Positions 26,779 through 35,407 of a stretch of DNA of 46,735 bases are shown here, piece after piece. The stretch's first letter is position 1. Each line of letters begins with the position of its first letter. The position numbers and the translations under genes are program-made. The stretch covers positions 1 to 46,735 of the forward strand of contig JANWWJ010000006.1 of NCBI GenBank assembly GCA_025056305.1, in the 5' to 3' direction. The DNA comes from Chitinophagales bacterium (GTDB lineage: Bacteria; Bacteroidota; Bacteroidia; Chitinophagales; UBA10324). Below the pieces are notes generated by a model that made no database searches, had not been told where the DNA came from, and was given only the letters and a program-made list of their open reading frames with translations.

Positions 26779-27804
26779 TTACCAAGGATTGGGATTTTTT
26801 CGCTTGCTCCGTAAATGTTGGAGAATTTGTTGAAGTGTCTGCCCCGCAGGAGCAGGTTTATATCCCCGTTGGCGATTTACCCGTGCCAACCGATAAATAT
26901 GATTCCAGTGGGTAAACAAATCGCGGTAGGCCCGCCATAAACTCATGGAAGGATCATAGATATGGGCCGGCTCCGAGTTCACACCGTTTACTTCCACAAC
27001 GTGAAAACGCCCCTGCTCCAAAGCTTCAAAAGAAGTTGCACGTACGTCAAAGCGTCCGAAATACCATTCCTTCAAATGGCAACTCAGCCGATCAAAAACA
27101 GCTGTAAGCTGTGGACTGACCCGATGCGTGATGTCCAGAAATGTTGTACCTCGATTGTGATTGCCGATTTCTTCGAGGATAATTTGTTGTCCTGACGGAA
27201 GAACGGTATTTAACAGATCGGCATACCGACGCCGTAAGCGCTTTAGATAGAAGCGGCAGCGTGGATGCTGCAACAGCAGTTGGTCAAAAGTAGATGTGCC
27301 ATCGCCTGTAAGGGTGAGAAACTGACGCTGCATCAAGCTGGTAATGCGTCCTTGTGCTGAATCTGGATAACGCACATACATCACCCCATATTCCTCAGGT
27401 CCTGCTACATATTGCTGCACCAGCAATGGCCAAGGCGCATGACTTAAGTATTGACCAAGTTGTTTTTCATCCGAAATCTTTTCCACCTGCCAACCGCGCT
27501 CACCTCGGTCAGGTTTCAGCACAACAGGAAAATGCAGCCCCTTTTGCCGCATAAGCTGGATGATGCTTTCAGCAGTTGTGGGATGTTCCAGGTATAGCGT
27601 TGTAGGAACCTGCTCAGAAGGTAACTGGCGCAACAAGCCGTATTTGGAATAGCGAACAAAACCGCCGAATTCCGTTCCCGGATTTGCCAGGGTAAAATAT
27701 GACAATGAACGCAGCCGCAAAACATGCCACAGATACAGCCCGTAAACCGGTGCATAAAAAACCGGATAGGGCCAGAATTCATAACGCAGCCAGCTACGAT
27801 ACAT
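26779..27804 (-). CDS. ATP-grasp fold protein, substrate unknown
   Basis: 341 residues with a hydrophobic N-terminal stretch (about 10-32, FWPYPVFYAPVYGLYLWHVL) that is not obviously a signal peptide. The centre has ATP-grasp features: VVLKPDRGERGWQVEKI (nucleotide-binding Lys), LVQQYVAGPEEYGVMYVRYP, NHNRGTTF and, at the Mg2+ site, GRFDVRA followed by VVEVNGVNSEP. The overall order resembles D-alanine-D-alanine ligase and related carboxylate-amine ligases, but I cannot name a substrate. It is the last gene of a four-gene minus-strand cluster with the GH3 fusion, DinB-fold and NRDE genes. A ligase role in cell-wall or small-molecule modification is a guess from context only. Confidence 0.78.
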   Translation of the reverse strand: MYRSWLRYEFWPYPVFYAPVYGLYLWHVLRLRSLSYFTLANPGTEFGGFVRYSKYGLLRQLPSEQVPTTLYLEHPTTAESIIQLMRQKGLHFPVVLKPDRGERGWQVEKISDEKQLGQYLSHAPWPLLVQQYVAGPEEYGVMYVRYPDSAQGRITSLMQRQFLTLTGDGTSTFDQLLLQHPRCRFYLKRLRRRYADLLNTVLPSGQQIILEEIGNHNRGTTFLDITHRVSPQLTAVFDRLSCHLKEWYFGRFDVRATSFEALEQGRFHVVEVNGVNSEPAHIYDPSMSLWRAYRDLFTHWNHIYRLARVNRQRGYKPAPAGQTLQQILQHLRSKRKNPNPW

Positions 27805-27836
27805 GACCTACAACTTAAGCCAACAGCAGGATTTCT

Positions 27837-28574
27837 TTATGCCGACTGCGAAGCAACAGAATCAAGCAAGGGGATGACAAAGTGACGCTTGAAATCGGGC
27901 CGGATCCAACAATTGCTGTAATACCACTCCACCTGCTGACCCTGAAGCTGAACCACCGAAATGCTGAGGGTGTGCACCTCAGGTACACGCTGCTCCTTTT
28001 CTACCCAACGCTCATACAAAAAATGCTTATGGAGCTCAGCTAATTCGAATACAGAAAGCTGGCGGTCGTTGGGCAAATGGTTCAACAGCCACTGCTTTTT
28101 CCGTTCTGCCGTATCGGCATCGTATAAAGTAACCGAAGACCATTGCTGTACTTGATTGGCGTTTACTTCGTGCAAAAACTTTTGAGTGCCTGTCCACCGC
28201 AGCTCCCACAGACGACGCTGAAGGTCGATCAGTATCAGGGTAAATGGTTCTATACCGGTAAAGTCATATTCATCGTGAAAAGTTTGAGCCGACGGAAATC
28301 CAAACCAGTCCAGCAAAACCAGCCCCCGGCTGCGCCGGTAAGGCGGCATGCTTTTGTGTTTCTGAAAAGCACCGTTCAAAAGACATGCAACTCGCCCCCT
28401 TAGACTAAACGCCAGCCATGTGCCCCCGGCTTGTCGATCCATGGCAAATAAAGCCACATCTCCACTGTAGCCTAGTGAACGTGGAATATAGGCAATGCCC
28501 CGGCTGGCCCGCTCGTCACGGTTGGAAACGAGCTGAAAGCCGCCCGTCAAGGGAAGATAACTTACCGTACACAC
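27837..28574 (-). CDS. NRDE/TANGO2-family protein
   Basis: 245 residues. It begins MCTVSYLPLTGGFQLVSNRDE; the NRDE motif gives the family its name, and Cys2 is conserved and resembles the N-terminal nucleophile of Ntn-hydrolases. GGTWLAFSLRGRVACLLNG is also typical. The human homologue TANGO2 has been linked to lipid and haem handling; bacterial members have no agreed function. The start codon is GTG at 28574, chosen because it yields the conserved MCT N-terminus. It lies 30 bp after the DinB-fold gene and 32 bp before the ATP-grasp gene on the same strand, so it is probably part of one transcript. Confidence 0.88.
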   Translation of the reverse strand: MCTVSYLPLTGGFQLVSNRDERASRGIAYIPRSLGYSGDVALFAMDRQAGGTWLAFSLRGRVACLLNGAFQKHKSMPPYRRSRGLVLLDWFGFPSAQTFHDEYDFTGIEPFTLILIDLQRRLWELRWTGTQKFLHEVNANQVQQWSSVTLYDADTAERKKQWLLNHLPNDRQLSVFELAELHKHFLYERWVEKEQRVPEVHTLSISVVQLQGQQVEWYYSNCWIRPDFKRHFVIPLLDSVASQSA

Positions 28575-28604
28575 GCGATTGCTGATTAGTGCATGCCCCT
28601 TACG

Positions 28605-29132
28605 CTACTGAGCCTGAAGCTGCTGTTCATGGCGTAACGTAGAAGGAGCGATACCGAAGTCATCCGGTACACGCACCTCGGGGAATGCCGCTTGCAAACC
28701 GATTTTGATGATGGCCATGTGATGTATGGCATGTTCAACGGCATAATAAAACTCGCGCAGCAACGATGACTGCATATGCCACTCATCGCCATTTTCAACG
28801 GGATTAAGGCTGCCCCGCAACGTCACAGGCCGATCATTTAAGGACATAAAAACCTCTTTGAGTTGCACCAAAGCATGATGGGCCTCCAACCGTTCCGTTT
28901 CCAATATCTGATCCCGCGATCGGTCATCGTAGCTGATGCTGTCTGCCGATTCGGCCTGCCGGACACAATTGAAAAATTCAATTATATGGCGTACGTGCTT
29001 TCCTACCGAAGCACCTGAGAACAACGGCAACGGTGCACGGTACTGCAGGTCGTCGAGTTCGCGCAATAAATCTGTTAGTTGATTAAAAATAAAGGCTGCT
29101 TTCCCCGTGTTTACACACATCAGCGAATTCAT
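28605..29132 (-). CDS. DinB/YfiT-fold putative metalloprotein
   Basis: 175 residues of predicted four-helix bundle. GKHVRHIIEF near the N-terminus supplies His49 (or His46), and YYAVEHAIHHMAII supplies His134 and His138, so a three-His metal site of the DinB/YfiT type is plausible. The family includes thiol-dependent transferases and stress proteins, and is unrelated to DNA polymerase IV despite the shared name. Substrate unknown. A perfect TACTTTTG element lies 17 bp before the ATG, so it may have its own promoter within the 53-bp gap after the GH3 fusion gene. NRDE and ATP-grasp genes follow. Confidence 0.75.
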   Translation of the reverse strand: MNSLMCVNTGKAAFIFNQLTDLLRELDDLQYRAPLPLFSGASVGKHVRHIIEFFNCVRQAESADSISYDDRSRDQILETERLEAHHALVQLKEVFMSLNDRPVTLRGSLNPVENGDEWHMQSSLLREFYYAVEHAIHHMAIIKIGLQAAFPEVRVPDDFGIAPSTLRHEQQLQAQ

Positions 29133-29149
29133 TTTGCTTCAATGAGCGG

Positions 29150-29157
29150 CAAAAGTA
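29150..29157 (-). promoter_or_regulatory. -7 element upstream of the DinB-fold gene
   Basis: TACTTTTG, a perfect TAnnTTTG, 17 bp before the ATG at 29132 and inside the gap after the GH3 fusion gene. No TTG at the normal distance. Confidence 0.4.
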
Positions 29158-29185
29158 CGAATTAGGATTCTGGTCTTGCTGTTTT

Positions 29186-32110
29186 TCACTTGGACTCGGC
29201 GGCATCCAAAGCCTCATAGATCAACTCTTGAAGGCGCACCCGCACATTGAGCGTGTTGATCCGCTTGTTCTGATCGTCTGGAAAGGTACGATTACTCAGA
29301 AAAACATAGACGATTTGGTACTTGGGATCGGCCCAGGCGCACGTGCCCGTGAAGCCGGTATGCCCAAAAGTCAATGATGAAGCCTGCCGAGCGGTAGGTG
29401 AGGGGCGATCGGCTTGCAATTCGGGTTTATCAAAGCCCAAGCCCCGGCGCGATCGCTCACTGTACTGCTGCGTAAAACGGAGTACCGTGATCGAATCCAA
29501 GTAACGCCTGCCACCATAACTTCCTTTGTTGAGCAACATGCTCATCAAAATCCCTACATCGTTGGCGTTGGCAAACAGGCCGGCATGCCCTGCCACACCG
29601 CCCAACAGTGCCGCACCGGGATCGTGCACGCTGCCCTGCAACACTTGTTTACGAAACCGAGCATCAAAGCTGGAAGGTGCTATGCGATCCACACCAAAAA
29701 AGCGCAGGGGCACAAAGCTCATGGTCTGCAATCCTAACGGACGGTAAAATTGTTGGTACACGTATTGATCCAGCGATTGACCGCTGAGGCATTCCACAAT
29801 CCTCTGCAAGAAGTAAAAGCCCAGATCGCTATACACGTATCGGCCCTGACCACTCAATGGGGATTTTTCGATGCGCTTCCAGATGCTGTCGATATAAGCT
29901 GTGTTCATATACATGCCCGGCATTACGGTAACCGTAAACGGATCGTGAGGTGTACGCGAAAAAATCTTAGGGTCCCATTGATCCGATTTCAGCCATGCCT
30001 CATGGAAAGCTATGAAGGGTTGCAGGCCGCTTTCGTGTGCCAGCAGTTCCGCAATGCGTATGCGCCCTTTGTTGCTATTTCGGAATTCAGGCAGATACTC
30101 CGCGACTTTTGCGTTTAAATCAAGGGAGCCCTCCTCCGAAAGTTTCATAACAGCTAACGTTGTCGCTGCAATCTTGGTTAGGCTGGCCAGATCATACAGC
30201 GTTTTCTGTGTAACCGGAACATATGCATCGTACACATACGATCCATAGGCCTTGTGCCAAATGACCTCACCGTCTTTGGCTATCCACAATTGTGCGCCGG
30301 GAAATGCCTTTTGGAGGATTGCAGAACGGATTACGCTGTCCATGCGCTCAAAGTAGGAAGACGACAGCCCCACGGCTTCAGGCCGACTATACCTAAGCCG
30401 GATGGCAGCAGTGCTGTGGCCTGTCCCGAAAGGATAGCGGGCAGAAATGCTTACGGGCAAGCGACCCGAAATAGGCGTGCCTCCAAACCAGGCTTGAGCT
30501 GCCAGCCGTTGCCAGGAAGCGTGCTTTTCCATGGCCAACATCACATAAGGAAAATCTTCAATATCTGAGGCAGCAAATACGTTACCAAAAGCGGTGACCA
30601 GCAACGTGCATCGGCGCCGCAGGGAATCCAACAGCCGGCGGCTGTGTGCGTTCAAGCCATACGTAACATTTCCCATGCGCCCCGTGGTAAACAACGCTAC
30701 CAACACCACGTTATAGGGTTGAAGCTCAAGCTCGAGGCGGGCTAAGGCACGCGGTGAAGCATTGGGTCGAAGAAAAAAATGGTGTACCGGCGCATAGAGG
30801 TCTAATGCCTGCTGAAAAGCCGTAAGCCCCGTATCGCTGAAAGCCAGCGTGGCTATACGCATGGTGTCCAGCCGCTTTAACGGCACCATTCCCCCCGCAT
30901 CGGCAACTAAAATCAAGCCGCGTTGAACCACCTGGTGCTGCAACAACCACGCATCGGCATGGTTTAGTTGTTCCATCAGCCCATCAAGGCTCAGTTGCGA
31001 TTTCCGATGGGCACCACACCACGATTTAGCTTGGAGAATGCGTCGCACCTTAGTGTTGAGCTCCGCCTCAGCCCATATTCCTGTTTCGATGGCCTGCCGG
31101 ATGCGCGCCACTGCTGCTTCCACTTCTTCAGAAAACAACAAAATGTCATTGCCGGCTAACAAGGCAAGGAGTTCCACCTCACCCGGTGCTCCGTCCATCC
31201 GTACCCCTTTCATGTTCAGGGCATCAGTAATCACAAGGCCGCGGAACTCCATCTGTTGGCGCAGCAGTCCGGAGACGATAGGCCGCGACAGTGATGCCGG
31301 CATCTGGCTGGTACTATCCAAGGCCGGTACTGAAATATGCGCCGTCATGACTGCAGATACCCCCCGGCCAATGAGCTCTTTGAAGGGGGGCAAGTCGTGT
31401 TGATGCAGTTGCTGTATTGACTGCTGAACAACAGGTAATGTCAGATGCGAATCCTCGTCGGTGTTTCCGTGTCCCGGAAAATGCTTGGCACAGGCCAGAA
31501 TACCTTCATCCTGCAGCCCACGCATATAGGCTGCCCCCAGCAGCGCTACCAAATCAGCATGCTCTCCGAAGGAACGGTCGCCAATAACCGGATTGCGTGG
31601 ATTGCTGTTGACATCAACGACAGGCGCAAAATTCAGATGCACCCCCAGTCTTTTCAGTTGGCGACCAATCATTTGTCCGTAACGGTAGGCCAACAGAGTA
31701 TCGGCTGCAGCACCCAGGGCCAAGGGTCGGGGAAAAGCAATAATGCTGTCTAAACGCATAGCAGGCCCCCACTCGGCATCCATGCCGATGAGCAGCGGCA
31801 CTGAACTGATTTGTTGGAAATAATTGGTAAGGATGAGCTGGCGGGCCGGTCCTCCTTTCATGAAGATGATGCCACCGATGTGATACCTGCTGATCAATGA
31901 GCCCACCCGTTCTTGTTCGGCTGCCACATTCTCGGAAGCACAGGCGATGATGAACAGCTGGCCGATCTTTTGCTCAAGAGTGAGGGTAGAAAGCACAGAA
32001 TCAGCCCATCGGCTGTCGGCCTGCAAAAAAGGGGGGAGCGTGCCTGCAGCCCGACCTGCCAGAGTCAAGAACACTCCAGCAGCGAATACGACCAAACCCC
32101 AACGACGCAT
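29186..32110 (-). CDS. GH3 beta-N-acetylglucosaminidase fused to a serine hydrolase (beta-lactamase fold)
   Basis: 974 residues in three parts. A signal peptide (about 1-23) leads a GH3 domain with KHFPGHGNTDEDSH at 209-222, the NagZ-type signature that includes the His/Asp acid-base dyad, and ITDALNM with the likely nucleophile Asp296. A linker/C-terminal GH3 segment runs about 370-570. A beta-lactamase/class C-like domain follows from about 580, with the SLTK motif (Ser643, Lys646), YSD at 760-762 in the YxN position and GHTGFTGT in the KTG position. It likely trims peptidoglycan in the periplasm: the GH3 part cleaves GlcNAc, and the hydrolase part may be a D-aminopeptidase or muropeptide esterase. 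The fusion recurs in Bacteroidota. Divergent from queA. Confidence 0.9.
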   Translation of the reverse strand: MRRWGLVVFAAGVFLTLAGRAAGTLPPFLQADSRWADSVLSTLTLEQKIGQLFIIACASENVAAEQERVGSLISRYHIGGIIFMKGGPARQLILTNYFQQISSVPLLIGMDAEWGPAMRLDSIIAFPRPLALGAAADTLLAYRYGQMIGRQLKRLGVHLNFAPVVDVNSNPRNPVIGDRSFGEHADLVALLGAAYMRGLQDEGILACAKHFPGHGNTDEDSHLTLPVVQQSIQQLHQHDLPPFKELIGRGVSAVMTAHISVPALDSTSQMPASLSRPIVSGLLRQQMEFRGLVITDALNMKGVRMDGAPGEVELLALLAGNDILLFSEEVEAAVARIRQAIETGIWAEAELNTKVRRILQAKSWCGAHRKSQLSLDGLMEQLNHADAWLLQHQVVQRGLILVADAGGMVPLKRLDTMRIATLAFSDTGLTAFQQALDLYAPVHHFFLRPNASPRALARLELELQPYNVVLVALFTTGRMGNVTYGLNAHSRRLLDSLRRRCTLLVTAFGNVFAASDIEDFPYVMLAMEKHASWQRLAAQAWFGGTPISGRLPVSISARYPFGTGHSTAAIRLRYSRPEAVGLSSSYFERMDSVIRSAILQKAFPGAQLWIAKDGEVIWHKAYGSYVYDAYVPVTQKTLYDLASLTKIAATTLAVMKLSEEGSLDLNAKVAEYLPEFRNSNKGRIRIAELLAHESGLQPFIAFHEAWLKSDQWDPKIFSRTPHDPFTVTVMPGMYMNTAYIDSIWKRIEKSPLSGQGRYVYSDLGFYFLQRIVECLSGQSLDQYVYQQFYRPLGLQTMSFVPLRFFGVDRIAPSSFDARFRKQVLQGSVHDPGAALLGGVAGHAGLFANANDVGILMSMLLNKGSYGGRRYLDSITVLRFTQQYSERSRRGLGFDKPELQADRPSPTARQASSLTFGHTGFTGTCAWADPKYQIVYVFLSNRTFPDDQNKRINTLNVRVRLQELIYEALDAAESK

Positions 32111-32217
32111 GGGAGGCCAAGGTAGTGCGCGCCCGTCATTCAGGTGTCATGCCTTCCCCTGCCTAAACGTCTGTCTCCTTCGATTCTGATGTCCCAACGG
32201 GCTGGAAGCTCCGTCGC

Positions 32218-32225
32218 TAAATTTG
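32218..32225 (+). promoter_or_regulatory. -7 promoter element of queA
   Basis: TAAATTTG, a perfect TAnnTTTG, lies 9 bp before the queA ATG at 32235. An alternative in-frame TTG start at 32223 falls inside this element and is therefore rejected. The 124-bp divergent gap also holds a one-mismatch TACCTTGG six bases before the GH3 start. Confidence 0.5.
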
Positions 32226-32234
32226 CAAACAACA

Positions 32235-33479
32235 ATGAAGGTGCGAGACTTAAATATTAAAGATTACACTTATGTTTTGCCGCCTGAGCGAATTGCTCAG
32301 CAACCGCTGGCCGAGCGCGATGCCTCACTTCTCTTGATCTATCGCGACGGACAATTGAGCCATAACGTCTTCCGTAATTTACCGGACGTTTTGCCCGCCG
32401 GCAGCCTCCTGGTTTTCAATGATACCAAGGTCATCCATGCCCGTCTGCTGGGGCGCACCCCTACAGGTGCACAAATAGAAATCTTTTTATTGCAACCGGT
32501 AGCCCCGTACACCGACCTGCAGTTGGCCATGTTTCAGCACGGCAGTGCGCTGTGGCGTTGCATGGTGGGTAATGCCCGGCGTTGGCGTACCGGCACCCTA
32601 CAGATAAGCTTTCAAAACAACAAAACTTCCGGTGTGCTGCACCTAAGCAGAAAAGGGCGTTTGAACGGTGACTACCTCGTTGAATTGCAGTGGACACCTG
32701 CCGACCTTTCCCTAAGCAGCGTTTTGGAAGCGGTGGGTCATGTGCCCTTACCCCCCTACATCAAGCGAAGCGATCAACCCGTAGATCGTGAACGCTACCA
32801 AAGCATTTTTGGACATCGTGACGGCAGTGTGGCCAGCCCTACCGCCAGCCTTCATTTCACCGAAAGAGTCATGGAACAGCTCAAAAAAAATCAAATACGC
32901 AGCTTGTTCCTCACCTTACACATCAGCGCCGGCACGTTTTTACCGGTAAAATCCGAACGCTTGGGCGACCACCGCATGCACCAGGAACAGGTATGTGTGC
33001 ATCGCTATTTTATTGAACACATGCTTCAATGGCTACAGGGCACCTCAAACCCACGGCCTCCGTTGATCAGTGTCGGCACCACATCCATGCGCTCATTGGA
33101 AAGTTTGTACTGGTTGGGATGTCGCCTGTTGCGTGGACTACCTCAAGAAGTAGCGCAGTGGGATCCGTACGACCTGGACGATAGTCCCACCGTACACGAA
33201 GCCCTCTGGGCCCTGCTGCGCCACATGCAACAAGAAGAAAAAAATCAATTGGTCTTCTCTACTGCATTACTCATCGCGCCAGGATACCGATTCAAACTGG
33301 TAGACGCGCTGATCACCAATTTCCATTTGCCGCAAAGCACGCTGTTGCTGTTGGTAGCCGCCTTTGTAGGCGACGACTGGAAGCGCATCTATGAATACGC
33401 ACTAGCCCACGATTTTCGTTTTCTCAGTTACGGCGACACCAGCCTGTTGTTTGCCCCTCGCACGTCAAAATCTGACTGA
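32235..33479 (+). CDS. queA: S-adenosylmethionine:tRNA ribosyltransferase-isomerase
   Basis: 414 residues. QueA transfers the ribosyl part of S-adenosylmethionine to preQ1 in tRNA to make epoxyqueuosine at wobble position 34. Family landmarks are visible: YVLPPERIAQQPLAERDASLLL near the start, GSLLVFNDTKVIHARLLG, GHVPLPPYIKR, LHISAGTFLPVKSE, SVGTTSMRSLESL and the end motif FKLVDALITNFHLPQSTLLLLVAAF. It is about 60-70 residues longer than E. coli QueA, mostly from an insertion between the SVGTTSMRSLESL and LITNFHLP motifs. I chose the ATG at 32235. mutL follows 62 bp downstream. Confidence 0.96.
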   Translation: MKVRDLNIKDYTYVLPPERIAQQPLAERDASLLLIYRDGQLSHNVFRNLPDVLPAGSLLVFNDTKVIHARLLGRTPTGAQIEIFLLQPVAPYTDLQLAMFQHGSALWRCMVGNARRWRTGTLQISFQNNKTSGVLHLSRKGRLNGDYLVELQWTPADLSLSSVLEAVGHVPLPPYIKRSDQPVDRERYQSIFGHRDGSVASPTASLHFTERVMEQLKKNQIRSLFLTLHISAGTFLPVKSERLGDHRMHQEQVCVHRYFIEHMLQWLQGTSNPRPPLISVGTTSMRSLESLYWLGCRLLRGLPQEVAQWDPYDLDDSPTVHEALWALLRHMQQEEKNQLVFSTALLIAPGYRFKLVDALITNFHLPQSTLLLLVAAFVGDDWKRIYEYALAHDFRFLSYGDTSLLFAPRTSKSD

Positions 33480-33501
33480 CATACCCTCGTTCGCCTGCCA
33501 T

Positions 33502-33515
33502 CCACCTTTCGGTGG
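33502..33515 (+). terminator. Short hairpin between queA and mutL
   Basis: CCACC-tttc-GGTGG is a perfect 5-bp stem 22 bp after the queA stop. No T-tract follows, and a one-mismatch -7 element (TAACTTCG, 33526-33533) for mutL begins 10 bp later. A weak terminator or attenuator, or chance. Confidence 0.3.
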
Positions 33516-33541
33516 CACCGCATCGTAACTTCGCCTGCAAC

Positions 33542-35362
33542 ATGGATGTGATCCGACAGCTGCCCGACCATGTTGCCAATCAGATTGCGGCAGGCGAAGT
33601 CATCTTGCGCCCGGCATCGGCAGTCAAGGAACTCATGGAAAATGCATTGGATGCCGGTGCCGATCGCATCACCGTAGTGGTGCGCGAAGCTGGCAAGCAA
33701 CTCATTGAAGTGAGCGATAACGGTTGCGGAATGAGCGAGACCGATGCGCGCATGTGCTTTGAGCGACACGCCACGTCCAAAATCGCCACCATTGAAGACC
33801 TGCACCGCATTACCAGCATGGGTTTCCGAGGAGAAGCCCTGGCTGCTATTGCAGCAGTAGCGCAGGTAGAATTGCGCACCCGACGTGCCGCGGATGAATT
33901 GGGCACGTTTGTCCAGCTCGAAGGCGGTCATGTGGTACGTCAGGAGCCCGTTGTGCTGCCTGCCGGCACCACCCTGACGGTGAAGAATTTGTTTTACAAC
34001 GTGCCGGCCCGCCGCGCCTTCATGAAAAGCCATCAGAGTGAACTCCGCCAAGTGGTCGACGTGTTCGCTCGCATTGCCTTGGCCCGACCCGACGTGCAAA
34101 TGGAACTGCTCCAGCACGACGTAACGTTGCTGAGCTTACCCAAAGCCCCCCTACGCCAGCGCATCCTGCATGTGCTGGGCCACGATTACAACGAAAAGAT
34201 TCTGCCCGTTCAGGAGCAAACCCCAGTGGTCAACATTTTTGGATTTATCAGCAAACCTGAAGCCGCCCGCCGCACGCGAGGCAATCAGTATTTTTTTGTC
34301 AATCGTCGCTTCATTCGCAGCAGCACCCTGCACCGCGCTGTTTTGACGGCCTATGAACAACTGTTGCGACCCGATACCCATCCTGCCTATGTCCTTTTTC
34401 TGGAAGTAGATCCCGCTCGGGTAGATGTAAACGTGCATCCTACGAAAGAAGAGGTGCGGTTTGAAGATGAAAAAATTATTTATGCTTTCGTGCATGCCGC
34501 TGTCCGCCATGCCTTAGCCCGTTTTACGTTGATGCCCACGTTGGATTTTTCTCAGGAAGCCTGCCTAAACCAGTTGTTGGGCTCTATGCCGCCACCCCCT
34601 GCTCGCGAGTCTGCTGCTGTGGGCACGGCCCCTTCTTCGCCCCAGGTGGTCGTTCGACGCCCCAAAGGGCGCCCGTGGGAAAAACTCATGGAACTGGCTC
34701 GTCCTGATGCGCCTGTAACATTGGTGCTTCCCAGTGAGGCCAACGCCACTGATGCGCAACCGGCACCGCTGGAAGATTTCTCTGCGGTTCAGGTAACGCC
34801 ATATCAGCTGCACAACCGCTATGTGTTGTCGCCGGTCAAATCAGGATTTGTGCTTATTGACCAGCAGGCTGCACACGAACGTATTGTGTATGAGCGCCTG
34901 TTGCGCTGCAGCAACGCTCGTCAACAGCCCAGCCAGCACCAACTTTTTCCGGAAACCCTGCATCTGTCTGCAGCACAAGCCACTGTGCTGGAGGGTTTGC
35001 TCCCTGAATTGAAAGAGTTGGGTTTTGAGTTAGAGCCTTTCGGTCAACAAAGTTTTGTGATCCAAAGCAGCCCAGCAGAAACCGACAGTGCCTCTGCTCG
35101 CGAGCTTCTGGAACAGCTCATTCAGGATTTCATGGAAACAGAACAAAAACCACGCATGCGGGTTCGGGAGCAGTTGGCTGCAACGTTGGCCCGTCGGATG
35201 GCTGTTAAAGCCGGACAGCCGCTCTCCGCCAAAGAGATGCAAGAACTCATCGACCAGCTCTTCGCATGCGAAATGCCGTATTGGTCGCCCCACGGCCAGC
35301 GTACCTTTATTTTATTTGATGAACAGCACATCGAACAGTTGTTTCGCAAACAATCTACATAA
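33542..35362 (+). CDS. mutL: DNA mismatch repair protein MutL
   Basis: 606 residues. The GHKL ATPase domain is complete: IAAGEV at 15-20, ENALDAG at 33-39 with the catalytic Glu/Asn environment, DNGCGM at 59-64 and TSMGFRGEAL at 91-100. The ribosomal-S5-like middle domain ends near residue 330, followed by a Pro/Ala-rich linker and the C-terminal dimerisation domain. There the usual endonuclease motif DQHAxxE reads DQQAAHE (440-446), so the His is replaced by Gln; the C-terminal box reads SPHGQ rather than CPHGRP. It links MutS recognition to strand removal. I chose the ATG at 33542, with TAACTTCG 8 bp upstream. Confidence 0.95.
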   Translation: MDVIRQLPDHVANQIAAGEVILRPASAVKELMENALDAGADRITVVVREAGKQLIEVSDNGCGMSETDARMCFERHATSKIATIEDLHRITSMGFRGEALAAIAAVAQVELRTRRAADELGTFVQLEGGHVVRQEPVVLPAGTTLTVKNLFYNVPARRAFMKSHQSELRQVVDVFARIALARPDVQMELLQHDVTLLSLPKAPLRQRILHVLGHDYNEKILPVQEQTPVVNIFGFISKPEAARRTRGNQYFFVNRRFIRSSTLHRAVLTAYEQLLRPDTHPAYVLFLEVDPARVDVNVHPTKEEVRFEDEKIIYAFVHAAVRHALARFTLMPTLDFSQEACLNQLLGSMPPPPARESAAVGTAPSSPQVVVRRPKGRPWEKLMELARPDAPVTLVLPSEANATDAQPAPLEDFSAVQVTPYQLHNRYVLSPVKSGFVLIDQQAAHERIVYERLLRCSNARQQPSQHQLFPETLHLSAAQATVLEGLLPELKELGFELEPFGQQSFVIQSSPAETDSASARELLEQLIQDFMETEQKPRMRVREQLAATLARRMAVKAGQPLSAKEMQELIDQLFACEMPYWSPHGQRTFILFDEQHIEQLFRKQST

Positions 35363-35407
35363 CAGCTCCGGCGTTCCCGCTGCTTCACGCCACGTATCTT
35401 CGCCCCA

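Noticed and set aside
28605-29132. DNA-damage role of the DinB-fold protein linked to polymerase IV
   Set aside because: The names coincide but the DinB/YfiT four-helix fold is unrelated to the Y-family polymerase, and the gene lies 27 kb from dinB.
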